From: Polyodon spathula
Taxonomy: Eukaryota > Chordata > Actinopteri > Acipenseriformes > Polyodontidae
Reading direction: 5' to 3'
DNA length: 64,000 nucleotides
NCBI RefSeq assembly: GCF_017654505.1
Contig: NC_054536.1
Coordinates: 96,639,844 to 96,703,843, forward strand
Under the pieces are notes generated by a model, which was not told the DNA's origin, did not search any database, and saw only the letters and a program-made list of their open reading frames with translations. The position numbers and the translations under genes are program-made. Below, piece by piece: positions 33,860 through 45,508 of the stretch (its first letter is position 1; each line of letters starts with the position of its first letter).

Positions 33860-35714
33860 CGAGTGAGAGCGAGGGAGGGATGGAGGGACAATGAGAAACA
33901 CACATTCACAAACAAGACATCCATCAATAACAGTCCATTAGCTTCCAGTGACGAGACAACCCTGTTCAGCCAGATCGGTGAAATCTTTCCTCATCTAAAA
34001 CAGCCAGTCATTCCAGTACTGGACACAGCTTATCAGTAGTGTACTTTCAATAAAGGCAAAACGAAACATTGTACCCCTCTACTGTAAGGAACCATACACC
34101 CCTCTACTGTAAGAAACAGTATTCCCAGCTACTGTAAGAAACAGTGTATTGAGAGAGAAAAAAAAAAAAAAAAACACCACCACAACTCTACCCCTATACA
34201 AATCGCGAGGGTGTTGCTGTGGACTGCACTACAATCTCCTTGGCACTGAAAAGGTTAACAGCACAGGTGATACCTACGTACTACGTAAACTACGTACAGC
34301 ACAGCAGTCGTTCTGAAGTTCTTACAGGTGGTTTTGTTGTTTTGTTGTTAGTTCAGTTGTAATTCCTGTACTCAATCCCGTACAAATAAAAACAAATGTG
34401 CTTACTATCTATGAGAAGATGTAGTTTCTGTTTCTCTTGCAGAGAAATTACAAACAAGCAAGTTACAGTGAGAAATAAAATAACTGAGTAGGATATATTG
34501 TAGTTTTTACAGAAATCAAACTGATATTCTGAGGTAATTTTTGGTGCAGAAAAACATCTACGTCACACTCTTGGATTTAACTGCCACATCAGCATTGTCC
34601 CGCCCCTTAACAACCAATACACACTCCTGATTTGCTGGTACAGTACTCCCCTGACCTTCCAACTCCCACCTAATAGGGTCTCAGTAACTGTCACCGATAA
34701 ATGTACTGTAGTCAAAGTAGGTTAGCCACACACGCTGCTACAGACAGGTAGGCTACTGTATTACAGAAAATAAGCAACCGCGATACTTCTGAAAATAAAA
34801 TATTGCAGCATTTGAAAATCGTAATACTAATAAAGGTCACCCTTGTATAAAGGCCGCTCTCTTAAGCGACACAGTTATTTTGATTAATTTAAAATAAACG
34901 TTGCAGCCCAAAAATTGAAATAAGCCTTTCTTTTTCACATAAAGCCTTTAGAAACAGTTTCCCAAATAGCAGCTCTGCACAGACCTGATGACGGGTGGTT
35001 CTCAAGATCTGACAGTTTATGATGCAAGCATCAACTATTTCCAAGCCACTAAGTTGTACTTTGTGCATACAAGATTGTTCAACGGCTAGAATTAAAGCCA
35101 TGCTGTACACTGTAACAGTTAACACTGGAAATGTCAGCCAAGTCTGATTCAAACTAGGACCCTCCACATGGACAAAAAAAAACTCATGCCAAATTGTATG
35201 TACTGAACAAACTGAACTGCACATCCACCTGCAGATACTTTAGTGCTGAAAACTTGAACCGACACTTGGACAGAATGCACTACACCACTGTGGAAGCTAA
35301 ATCTAAATCCATTAGATCTCATTTAAATTGTTGAGTGATTGGTATTTCTTTTGAAATAAAGACCCAGAAGGATAGCCAGGATCAACACTTGTAGGACTGA
35401 CTCTTCTACATAAGCTACAGTAAGAAAAATCATACATAACATTAATTTGTATTGCAACATACTTTCATCTGGCCATTTAATTAATTTCATTATGGACATC
35501 TTTGCAACACAAGTTTTGCTTTTTTAAATAGTTTTTTTTGCTTCAACTAGGATTTAAAAAGGTAACAATATAAAACATAAGGCATAAAACTAATTTAAAA
35601 AAAGGACAAAGACTAAACGATAGCCAGCCTTCCTCAGGAAATACCAGCAGAGAAAAGTATTTCCTGGTATGTATAATTAATTCTCTCAAAGTTTTCGTTC
35701 TAAAAGGCTATGTA

Positions 35715-35716
<2 letters not shown>
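33363..35716. other. No gene recognised; simple repeats
   Basis: Contains an A31 run (33651-33681), a GA-rich microsatellite (about 33818-33875), a three-copy degenerate repeat built on CCCCTCTACTGTAAG (about 34072-34148), and three TACGTA palindromes within 30 bp (about 34274-34300). A 111-codon minus-strand open frame at 34889-35224 has no recognisable features and weak splice context. Confidence 0.55.

Positions 35717-35766
<50 letters not shown>
35717..35766. repeat. (AC)n microsatellite
   Basis: An uninterrupted AC dinucleotide run of about 25 units. Confidence 0.97.
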
Positions 35767-35768
<2 letters not shown>

Positions 35769-36274
35769 CTCCTACGGCAGAAAATTACTGCAGCTATTCA
35801 GCTCTGCTATTCTGGTACACAACCTGCCTTGTTAGAGTGACACACAAGCGAGGAGGTTCAGAGGTTTTTTATACTGGACACCCACTGTAATGGAACGTCA
35901 CAGAATACAGCAGTGTAGTTTGGTCACTAATGCCCCTTGAACGGTTTCTTTGATATGACACTCGGACACTGTGACAGAGGCATCCTTATAAAAGAATGTT
36001 GATTTGACTTATGATAGCCATGATCAAACTTAACGAAGAGAATCAGAACAGCTGTGCAGCAAGTATCAAGCCAATATTTCTGAATGTTAGGTCTTTGTCA
36101 TCCGGAAACCAGAAGAAAAGAACCCTCCCAATATGCCTATGGGAACTCGTTAAAGAGGATTGTGCGTTTGAAAATGTGAAAGCTGAAATGAAGACATTAC
36201 TGTAGTAGTGCTGTGATTTCCAAATTCAGACAAACTTTCCTCACAGGGATTCTTTACCATGGAATTACCCAGAG

Positions 36275-36365
36275 CAGTGGTTTTCAAACTTTAGGCCCCG
36301 TACCCCTTTCCAAATAGTCTAGTCTACCGCGTACCCCCATCTGAGACAGGATCATTATATACCTA
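36275..36365 (+). mobile_element. hAT-like transposon terminus
   Basis: CAGTGGTTTTCAAACTTTAG at 36275 followed by GTACCCC words matches the CAGTGGTTCTCAAAC-type end of hAT non-autonomous elements common in vertebrates. I find no facing terminus downstream, so this is a partial copy or its other end has decayed. Confidence 0.5.
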
Positions 36366-39300
36366 GGAAAACAGGAAACATGTTCTAATTACGACATTAA
36401 GTACTGTAAATGGAAAACCGCTGTTAAACAAAATAAAATCCAATTAGTTAACCACAGCGCAAATGCACCAACTAAAAATGATATGAAAAATTATTTCAAA
36501 ATCCAGACTCCAATAAGTATGCCGAAACGAGTCCAAAAACAGGTTATGCGTCTGAAAAACAAAACTAAAAGTTTCCAATTTTAAACAAAATCAAAAAGCA
36601 ATTCAACAAAGGCATGCACTTCTTCCAACGAATACAGGGGTAGAGAGAAATCAGATTTTTTTTTAAAGTTACAAATATCATTTTTTTTTTTTTTTTTTTT
36701 TTTTTTTATTTAACTCAAATTTTATTGTTGAACACTCGAGCTGAGACAATGAAAACATTCTATGGGTGTCTTGTGTGGTCTTTTATTAATAATACCGGTG
36801 TGGAGACGTAGGGTAATGCACTCCCACGACAATGGAGTTCAAGAATTCATTATTAATGAAAAAACATACACAAGCATTGCAAGTAAAGATAAGTCGTGTC
36901 GCTCCAGCTCCAAATAAGTGAGTGATTTCACTAAGAAGGGTGGCCCAGCTGCCTGCGCAACTCCATAATACTGTTATTTAAAAACGTAAAGGTAGATAAA
37001 ACACTGAACATTAAAACTCCAGAGTGTAAACACTACACATGTTTAAAAGAAGCAACATCACACAATGACAATCAGTTTTTTTTTTTGTTTAGTTTTTTTA
37101 AGCCCAGACTGCAGTAAGGCCTTGTTATTTAAATATGTAAATTAGCCATCTGTGCGCTCCGCTCACATACAGTTAACCTCGCCCAACAGTAAGGAAATGT
37201 ACATCAGTATGGCTGTGGTTTTATCTGAAACATGATCCGATTGCAAAGTCCTAAAGTACTACAACCAGGGTTGTGGTGCAGGTGGGGTTGCGAGGAAGCG
37301 CCGCCCGCCCACTTCTCCTGGGTAGGGAGAGCTCCCTTTCTGTACTTCACGAGTAGAATATTGAACTGTTCTGCTCCTATTAATATATGGATAGATATAC
37401 ATATGTATAACCCATACAAATAAGCAAAGAACACAATAACCTTAAGAAACGCTTGAGAGATAAATAACGAAAGGTGTGAATAATGTAGAGGGGTGAAGGG
37501 AGCCTGTATTAACGCAGTGCTGAGGTGTCAGCGTTTTACAATTAGATTTAATAATTGAAACAGTTTTTATTTTTAGACTGTGGCAAAGTGGTGAATGATT
37601 ACAGATGTGTGCAGTGCAGAACGGATACAAAACAGAGACAGACAATGATTTCCAGGTGCAAGGGTGTTTATTGACTTAACTAGCAATGTCCAGAGCCTTA
37701 CGCCGAACACTGGAAATAAATGATACAGCGGCGTGTATCACTTTGTTTGTAAAATCCCACGGGTTTGACCCGCAACCAAAAAGTCCAGTTTAACACCCCA
37801 ACACTAAACACGAACCACAAACACAGTTCTTGGTGATAGTGAATAAGTGCGCGTGGGCATCTTTTTGCTTAGCAAACAAAATAAGGCATTGAACAGACAC
37901 TCGAAAGCCTATCAGCTAGTCTGTTTTAATGAAGGGGAAGTCCCATTATTTCAAGACCCTGCATCTGTCCATAAGGATTACGATCATAGGCCATGTGGCA
38001 GGCTGAATAGCACTTTCGATGGGGCTCCCAACGGACGAAAAAACAAATGTAGTACTAATGAACTCTCCTATTGTTATGCAAAAATATGCCTGTTAAACAC
38101 AATCGTTAGATACAGTGCAGGAGTAAATGATTGAGACACTGCATTAGCATGCTGAATGCCAAGTCAAACTTATAACCTGCAGAAGAAAATAATGTAATTT
38201 CCAGAATGGAGAGAATTTTTCTGTGTGAGAAAAATTGAGTCTTGCCAAAAACCATGAAAACTATCAAAAAAAAATAGTAGGCTCCTGTAATTCCCCTGGA
38301 AGATGTGTGCATCTGTTTTATACTCATTTCATCAACTTTGTTGAGTAATCATTATTGCAGTACTTACTGTACCTGTCCAACTCCTTGGATTAGAATTTTA
38401 CATCTACCTTGCCACCTATACCCTTTGCACTCAAATTACAATGAAAACTTTTAAGTTGCAAAAATATATTATACTGTGTGCCTGGCCAATACAAAGTATG
38501 ACAAAAACAGCACTGCACATTTGATTTAGAGAGTAAATGAATGAGGCAGCAGAATATCTTTTATAGAGAAGCCAGTGCAATGAATTTGGGTTTATCTAGG
38601 TAATAATTACCATTATGAATGAGGAACACTCCATTCTGATATAAAACAATAAATAAATGAACTGGTGCAAAAGTAGCTAATTTTTAATCTCACTTGCTGA
38701 ACATATTTGGTTTTATATCTTTGAAAAAGCATGCACTTAATCTCACCTTCTCTGCTACTGACCTTGGTCAACTACTGTAACTTTACCACTCTGTGGCACA
38801 GCACCACTGTAGAAAACAGAGAGTCGAAGCAATACCCCACCGTGGACAATGTGATACCATACTGTACATCTCCACTGGGCTGCTCTGCACCAATTAAATA
38901 ATTCAGTAACCTCCTTACTGGGAGGGCAGGTTTAGGCTCATCCCCACTTCATGTATCGCAGCGTCATTAAAGATGAGCGTGCCAAAGCAGCACAGTAGCA
39001 GCCATCTTTACAAAATAACATTGGAAAATGAAAACTACAGATCAAAAAGCAAACAAGGTCTGTGTTTTAGGGAACACAAAACAAAGCACCCCACATGGCA
39101 GTTTTCTGTAAACACAATACACCGCCTCTCACTCTCACTGTAGCAAACACCTATTCTGTATCAGTTAGTGCTGGGGCAAACACAGGATTTCATGTTCGGA
39201 TATTCACTCAATTTAAATATTCTTTCATTTAAGTAATAAAGTAATAAAAGCCATTATATTGCTCTGAACGTGGGCAGAGACAGTATAGCAGCTGCGGTGG

Positions 39301-39715
39301 CATGGCCCCTCTGAGTGTGCTATTATACAGCAAGACCTTACAATATGTAACATCTTAAAATAGAAAAATATCCCAGGAGTAAAGAATAGGTTGTGTAGGA
39401 CTTCCTTTGCCCCAGGGAAATAACAAACAGCCGTTCAAGTTAAACGTTGTTTTGTTTATTTATTTTTACTTCATAATTATTTGCCATTGCCAGTTCTTCA
39501 CAGTAAACAGTTGCCAGACACATCTTAATAAATTAATAACATGAGGTTCACGTGAGCCTTTTTGTAGCTGAACAAACAAACAAAACTGAAATTCAACTAA
39601 ACACAAAATAAAACAAAAACGTGGAAATGGCATTGTAAAGCGAAGGGGAAACAACTCCGTTTTGGTTCTTGTTTATTACATTCCACATAACAAAGTCGCA
39701 ACAAAAAAATATAAT
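36366..39715. other. No gene recognised; T27 run and a possible LTR-like fragment
   Basis: A T27 run lies at 36681-36707. From about 37579, TGTGGCAAAGTGGTGAATGA leads into roughly 270 bp that read like a dispersed repeat or LTR fragment (TTTATTGACTTAAC, CCGAACACTGGAAATAA), without a defined right end. The remainder is AT-rich with short frames only. Confidence 0.45.
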
Positions 39716-39871
39716 ATTTTATTTATTTAACTTATTTCATTTATATAGCACGTTACATCATAGGCCCCAGGGTACTTTACAGAAAACATAATACACACAA
39801 CATGACATCAAAATAGCACAAAAAAGATAAAGACTATTTCAAATAAAAGTAAATACATTTCCAATCATACT

Positions 39872-39905
<34 letters not shown>

Positions 39906-40242
39906 CACACTAATAAAAAGACTAATAAAAGGCCTGCGAATATAAATAAGACTTCAAATTGTGACTTCAAAACAGCAAGACTCCTAGTTAAAGGCACAGC
40001 ATCCCAAGTACAGCTGAGTATCATCTGTGTAACAATGGAAATTCACTCCATGCCTGCGGACAATATCACCTAATGGCAACATATATAATGAAAACAACAG
40101 GGGACCTAAATTGAACCCTGAGGAACACCAGAGACAACCTCTGACAAATCAGACTTCATCTCCCCGACAGAAACGTACTGAAACCTGTCAGAAAGATAGG
40201 ACCTAAACCAAGAATGGACAACGCCTGCCAAACCCACTAAAC
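39716..40242 (-). pseudogene. L2-like LINE remnant, 3' part (interrupted at 40242)
   Basis: On the minus strand the translation reads [20 protein letters not shown] (40238 down to about 40180), then [11 protein letters not shown], a one-base frameshift, and [18 protein letters not shown] with [11 protein letters not shown] (about 40095-40010). This is the reverse-transcriptase palm of an L2-type LINE, with YTDD at the catalytic YADD position. A later LGVL...HNLKSY block follows near 39975. The end at about 39716-39790 (GTAAAGTACCCTGGGG, CTATATAAATGAAATAAG on the minus strand) is the usual tail of this LINE type. A short upstream portion continues beyond the CR1 insertion, at 40895-40935. Dead copy with frameshift, stops and internal deletion. 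Confidence 0.8.
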
Positions 40243-40894
40243 AGTTTTTGTTGACTCAGAAATGTCTTCATCTAGACAATGTGGGGAAGCTATAAAAAAG
40301 GCCAACAAGATGCTCAGATACATTGTGAAAAGTGTTGAATTTAAATCAAGGGAAGTAATGTTAAAACTGTACAATGCACTAGTAAGACCTCATCTTGAAT
40401 ATTGTGTGCAGTTCTGGTCACCTCGCTATAAAAAAGATATTGCTGCTCTAGAAAGAGTGCAAAGAAGAGCGACCAGAATTATTCCGGGCTTAAAAGGCAT
40501 GTCATATGCAGACAGGCTAAAAGAATTGAATCTGTTCAGTCTTGAACAAAGAAGACTACGTGGCAACCTAATTCAAGCATTCAAAATTCTAAAAGGTATT
40601 GACAGTGTCGACCCAAGGGACTTTTTCAGCCTGAAAAAAGAAACAAGGACCAGGGGTCACAAATGGAGATTAGACAAAGGGGCATTCAGAACAGAAAATA
40701 GGAGGCACTTTTTTACACACAGAATTGTGAGGGTCTGGAATCAACTCCCCAGTAATGTTGTTGAAGCTGACACCCTGGGATCCTTCAAGAAGCTGCTTGA
40801 TGAGATTTTGGGATCAATAAGCTACTAACAACCAAACGAGCAAGATGGGCCGAATGGCCTCCTCTCGTTTGTAAACTTTATGTTCTTATGTTCT
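40243..40894 (+). mobile_element. 5'-truncated CR1-type LINE inserted into the L2 remnant
   Basis: This is a 652-bp copy of the 3' end of the element at 43340-44710. The only differences I can see are about seven substitutions and one 3-bp indel. It retains a 188-codon frame (40262-40828) for the C-terminal part of ORF2: RPHLEYCVQFWSPRYKKDI, ERVQRRATRIIPGLKG, LRGNLIQAFKIL, and FFTHRIVRVWNQLPS. It ends in the TTATGTTCTTATGTTCTT tail typical of CR1-like elements. TAAAC flanks both sides (40238-40242 and 40895-40899), a probable target-site duplication. Lacks endonuclease and RT motifs, so it cannot move by itself. Confidence 0.9.
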
Positions 40895-40935
40895 TAAACT
40901 CCCAAGCTGATTTAATAGACAATCTATATAAAAGT
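40895..40935 (-). pseudogene. L2-like LINE remnant, upstream part beyond the CR1 insertion
   Basis: On the minus strand this reads DFYIDCLLNQLGSL, which corresponds to the FDTIDH-type region that should directly precede VGLAGVV in the part at 40238. It shows that the CR1 copy split one L2 element. Confidence 0.55.
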
Positions 40936-42075
40936 CATTACACAACATTTTCAGGAAGTTGAATACTGTTTAAGCGAGGCATTTCAGAATGACGTTCTTG
41001 CCTTTTTGTCCCATGAGATTCTGACTTGCTCTAAAGCAGCACAGTGTTTTTGTCCCAGACGGCTGTCCATAGAGATCACTGTGTGTGCACGCACGTAATC
41101 TGTTTTTTACTTTCTGCTGTCTAAACCTTTTAAAAAGAGACTCAACAGCTGCTGTGTTGATCCTGTGTTTAATATATTAATCTGACATGCCACATAGAGC
41201 TCTTTTTCATTTGACATTTCTGAAACTATCGTGCAAATTCTGGTGAGGTGGTAAATTAGTGCAAGGTATTTGTGTTATTTCTTGGGAATACAAACATCTA
41301 TTTTTGAATCCAAATACATGTCAAATATTCGTTCGAATATTTGTCCCAACATTACTAACAATATACAAAACAAAATTACGACACATAGGCCCAAACTGCA
41401 GAATACTGTACATTTGTAATAAATGTCCTTTCAAAAAAATGTACACATTCACTATTCACTATTCCACTGTAAAAAATGAAATATTAATACATGGTTTGTG
41501 TGTGTTGCGTTTTATCTTTTCTCTCTAGCACTAAAGTAGCTTCCAGGGAATTGCACTTTCAAAATCATTCAGCTCCACCAGCTATCAAATTTCAAGTCCT
41601 TGCTGAATGTTAAATCTATTCCACACAGTCTCCTTCAATTTCACATTCTCCTTCTGGGTCAAAACAATCCAAGTAAGAAAACTTCTAAAGCAGCCTTTCA
41701 ATATCCAATTTCACTTGAACCCAGCCAGCGTTCAAGTGAGCCCGGCGTGCCTCGTGATCAATGTGAAACAATCAATCAATCCCCAAAGTGGTCTTTCTGA
41801 AATCCTTCAGTACAAAATATTGCAATTACCTACAGCAGCAAAGGGTCAATCCCATAGATATTAGCAGATACACCGCCTGCTGAGAAAGTCAATGTCCTCT
41901 CATATTAAAAAATAAATTAATAAAAACGCATCCCTAAAATGCTATCCATTTTCAAGGATAGAGAACAGGTTTACAAAACATCACTGTAGCCCTATCCAGG
42001 AATAGATAATCCCGTTTTTAAAATAAGAGTTTTACATACCTTTCCTCCTCTGATTTCAGTCTAGTGGAGAAATAA
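40936..42075. other. No gene recognised
   Basis: AT-rich with short frames. A minus-strand donor-like GTATGT at 42033-42038 follows a 21-nt segment with a CTCCACTAG acceptor, but the acceptor lies right beside a transposon end at 42078 and I do not trust it. Confidence 0.5.
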
Positions 42076-42077
42076 TA

Positions 42078-42420
42078 CACTGCCGTGCAAAAGTCTTACT
42101 CTAATGCATTATTAGCATCAACAATTTACTCAAAGCCTCAGCTAGTGTTTTCTACTATTATAACAACCTTGACTTGCATAAAGAAGGAAAAACATTGAGT
42201 GAAATGCTTGCATAACTACATTTTCAAGGTGTGGTATCCGAAGCATAATCAAGAAGTACAGAGAAACATCATTTGGAATTGACAAACCCAGGACTGGAAG
42301 ACCCAAAAAGCTGTCTAACAAGGATGAGCAACACTTGAAGACAATATCCTTAAGGAACAGAAAGACGACAAGCGTTGAACTGACAACAGGACTGGCAGAA
42401 GGCACAGGTGTCGTTGCCCA
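42078..42420 (+). pseudogene. Tc1-like transposon 5' part
   Basis: After a TA (42076-42077) the terminus CACTGCCGTGCAAAAGTCTT begins. Downstream, a frame-shifting translation gives a Tc1 DNA-binding region: PRTGRPKKLSNKDEQHLKTI, SLRNRKTTSVELTTGLAEG, and TGVVAHPSSVQSTL. The element stops at about 42420, where sequence of another Tc1 piece continues in the opposite orientation. No catalytic residues are present in this part. Confidence 0.75.
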
Positions 42421-42690
42421 CCCATCATCAGTCCAAAGCACCTTAGACCATTGGTCCATAGTCCAGTTTCTGTGTTCTTGTGCATATTTTAGCCTTTTAG
42501 TCTGGTTGCCCTTTCTTAAAGGTATTCTTACTGCATCACATCCTTTAAGTCTGATTTCAAGAGTGACCTTCTTACTGTTGATTTGATGGACAACACCACC
42601 TGTGCCTTTGCCAGTTCTGCTGTCAATTCAATGCTTTTTTTAAAGCAAATGTTTTGGTCATGTGCACTTACTATACTAATGACGGAGAGC
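42421..42690 (-). pseudogene. Tc1-like transposase middle part, opposite orientation
   Basis: On the minus strand: LTAELAKAQVVLSIKSTVRR, SLLKSDLKDVMQ, a frameshift, a lysine-rich linker (KGNQTKRLKYAQEH-like in an adjacent frame), then MDQWSKVLWTDDG with the first catalytic Asp at about 42430. The frame then leaves transposase sequence at the junction with the plus-strand half. The two halves are tail-to-tail. Confidence 0.7.
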
Positions 42691-42932
42691 ATAGGAATCA
42701 GTTTGCAGTGGAATAACACGGAAAAACACAGACCTTCGATGTTTTTGGAGATTATTTAGTTTTATACTTGGGGAGGGTCAAAAAACATGCAAGGTGTTTT
42801 GTGTTTGTTTGATAACAACCAAATCAATACACCTATAATATATCAACATTAACACAGGCAACTTTGCTTTAATTTACATAAAACTGCTTCCAGTACTGAA
42901 GTTCAGTTTACTTCAGTATCCAGAGTTCAAAG

Positions 42933-43336
42933 ATGCCGAAAACAAAACAAATCACCCCTAAAGATTGGACCAATGAGTTTGGCAAGCACAAATTTCACGT
43001 TGATGGTAATGTGCTGTTTTGTACTTCATGCAACAAGGCTGTAAATCACACCCATAGTAGCACAAATGAGAAGCGGTAAACATAAATTGAATGCAAGAAA
43101 ACGTAAACAAGATAAGTGTGAAACAGCAGGGCCATCAAAACACTGAAACAGACCACTGTGTCTGGATCATTTCAGCATCTTACAACTGCCAAGGAAAAGC
43201 GTGAAACTGTTTCTGATTTTGTCAAAATGTGGGTAAAAGCCGACATTCCTCTGTACAAAGTGGACCAACCGGCAGTTTGAGAGTTTTTTCAGTAAGCACA
43301 TTAGGGAGGTGGTGCCATTCCTAAGTCAGACCAATT
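42933..43336 (+). pseudogene. CGGBP1-like (BED-type zinc finger) pseudogene
   Basis: An ATG at 42933 opens a 48-residue frame: MPKTKQITPKDWTNEFGKHK, then VLFCTSCNKAVNH, which holds the CxxC of a BED-like zinc finger. After a frameshift it continues SGKHKLNARKRKQDK, supplying the His of the finger. It then reads VSDFVKMWVKADIPLYKVD and, after another frameshift, FFSKHIRE, ending GGGAIPKSDQL. This order matches the CGG-triplet-binding protein CGGBP1 family, which derives from hAT transposases. CR1 sequence takes over right after IPKSDQL. Frameshifts and stops make it a pseudogene. It could be a retrocopy or a member of a fish-specific transposon-derived family. Confidence 0.7.
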
Positions 43337-44710
43337 GAACTGAACAAAACTGAACCAGGTAACTACAGACCAGTAAGCCTGACTTCTATTATATGCAAAC
43401 TTATGGAAACTATAATAAGAGCCAAAATGGAAAATTACCTATATGGTAACAGGGTACTGGGAGACAGTCAACATGGTTTTAGGAAAGGGAGATCGTGCCT
43501 AACTAACTTGCTTGATTTTTTTGAGGATGCAACATCGATAATGGATAATTGCAAAGCATATGACATGGTTTATTTAGATTTCCAGAAAGCTTTTGACAAA
43601 GTCCCGCACAAAAGATTAATTCTCAAACTGAACGCAGTTGGGATTCAAGGAAACACATGTACATGGATTAGGGAGTGGTTAACATGTAGAAAACAGAAAG
43701 TACTGATTAGAGGAAAAACCTCAGAATGGAGTGTGGTAACCAGCGGTGTACCACAGGGATCAGTATTAGGTCCTCTGCTATTCCTAATCTACATTAATGA
43801 TTTAGATTCTGGTATAATAAGCAAACTTGTTAAATTTGCAGACGACACAAAAGTAGGAGGAGTGGCAAACACTGTTGCAGCAGCAAAGGTCATTCAAAAT
43901 GATCTAGACAAGATTCAGAACTGGGCAGATACATGGCAAATGACATTTAATAGAGAAAAGTGTAAGGTACTGCACGCAGGAAATAAAAATGTACATTATA
44001 AATATCATATGGGAGATATTGAAATTGGAGAAGGAATCTATGAAAAAGACCTAGGAGTTTTTGTTGACTCAGAAATGTCTTCATCTAGACAATGTGGGGA
44101 AGCTATAAAAAAGGCTAACAAGATGCTCGGATACATTGTGAAAAGTGTTGAATTTAAATCAAGGGAAGTAATGTTAAAACTGTACAATGCACTAGTAAGA
44201 CCTCATCTTGAATATTGTGTGCAGTTCTGGTCACCTCGCTATAAAAAAGATATTGCTGCTCTAGAAAGAGTGCAAAGAAGAGCGACCAGAATTATTCCGG
44301 GCTTAAAAGGCATGTCATATGCAGACAGGCTAAAAGAATTGAATCTGTTCAGTCTTGAACAAAGAAGACTACGTGGCGACCTAATTCAAGCATTCAAAAT
44401 TCTAAAAGGTATTGACAGTGTCGACCCAAGGGACTTTTTCAGCCTGAAAAAAGAAACAAGGACCAGGGGTCACAAATGGAGTTTAGAAAAAGGGGCATTC
44501 AGAACAGAAAATAGGAGACACTTTTTTACACAGAGAATTGTGAGGGTCTGGAATCAACTCCCCAGTAATGTTGTTGAAGCTGACACCCTGGGATCCTTCA
44601 AGAAGCTGCTTGATGAGATTTTGGGATCAATAAGCTACTAACAACCAAACGAGCAAGATGGGCCGAATGGCCTCCTCTCGTTTGTAAACTTTCTTATGTT
44701 CTTATGTTCT
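43337..44710 (+). mobile_element. CR1-type LINE, 5'-truncated, with intact reverse-transcriptase frame
   Basis: The frame is open from about 43325 to the stop at 44639-44641; from the first ATG (43403) it is 412 codons. It starts at the RT fingers (PGNYRPVSLTS) and continues with YLDFQKAFDKVPHKRL (first catalytic Asp) and GVPQGSVLGPLLFLIYIND. FADD (43834-43845), the other two catalytic Asp residues, comes next, and then a CR1-type C-terminal domain (RPHLEYCVQFW, RRLRGDLIQAFKIL, VRVWNQLPS). The N-terminal endonuclease is missing, so the copy is 5'-truncated. It ends with the tail TTCTTATGTTCTTATGTTCT. The unbroken frame and near-identity with the 40243 copy point to recent retrotransposition. 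Confidence 0.92.
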
Positions 44711-44780
44711 TAAGGTGGAATGCTGCAGCTCTGTTAACTATCGCCGTCCAGGTGACAAAGACTGACTCAGAGTTGAACTA

Positions 44781-44990
44781 ACGTTTTTTTTTTTTTTTTT
44801 TTTTTTAATATAAACAGGGAACTATTTGTAATAAGTAAAAAAAAAAAAAAAAAAAAAGCATGTTTGTTTTATTGATTAATGGCACTGGTAAGCGTGTAAC
44901 TTGCTTAGAATTTGAAAGTGTAACCATTATTTATTTAGCAGACGCATTTATCCAAAGCGACTTGCACGTTATACAAGTTACAGTTCTAGA
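44781..44990. repeat. T-run / A-run pair and a dispersed fish repeat fragment
   Basis: A T run (about 44786-44807) and an A run (about 44838-44858) lie 30 bp apart in inverted arrangement. At about 44925, TTATTTAGCAGACGCATTTA followed by TCCAAAGCGACTTGCA is a short motif I know as widely dispersed in fish genomes; its parent element is not determinable here. Confidence 0.6.
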
Positions 44991-45447
44991 ATAAAGTTAT
45001 AAACTAAAATACAATAGAGACACAACCAGTGTAACAAGAATAATAAATACTACCTGTGTTACCTGTTACCCAATAGTACCGTGTGTGTCTGATAATGGGG
45101 CAGGAAAACTCATTTTTAGCCCTTTTACTTTACTTGAGGAATAATAAATAAACAATTTTATTTATTTATTTGTTTATTTTTAAATTGGAGAATTTCATTT
45201 TTTAAGCTCTCTTTGAATATTTAAGAATCTGGAGTGTTAGTCTGCCCCGTGCTGCTCAACCTCTCCATGTCCAAACAGTCCTCTTAGTCAGCGCAGATTG
45301 CCAGGTCGTTACATCATTATTATTACACAATGTACTTCAGAATGCTCTTTTGTAATGTGTGTTCATCTTGCTCAGTCTCATTGGTAGCAGGTGTGTTCGG
45401 CAGAATTTTTAAGCAGAAAGTGATTACTGTGCTGTCTTTTGTTAAGA

Positions 45448-45481
<34 letters not shown>

Positions 45482-45508
45482 TATATGATACATACATATA
45501 ATTATTGT
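44991..45508. other. No gene recognised; (TG)n(TA)n at 45448-45486
   Basis: AT-rich interval with one TG then TA dinucleotide tract. Nothing coding. Confidence 0.7.

Noticed and set aside
34889..35224. 111-codon minus-strand open frame
   Set aside because: Some coding-like stretches, but no good acceptor or donor and no recognisable domain; AT-rich chance frame is more likely.
42039..42059. 21-nt minus-strand exon with GTATGT donor
   Set aside because: The acceptor tract lies beside a Tc1 terminus at 42078, and the segment is too short to judge.
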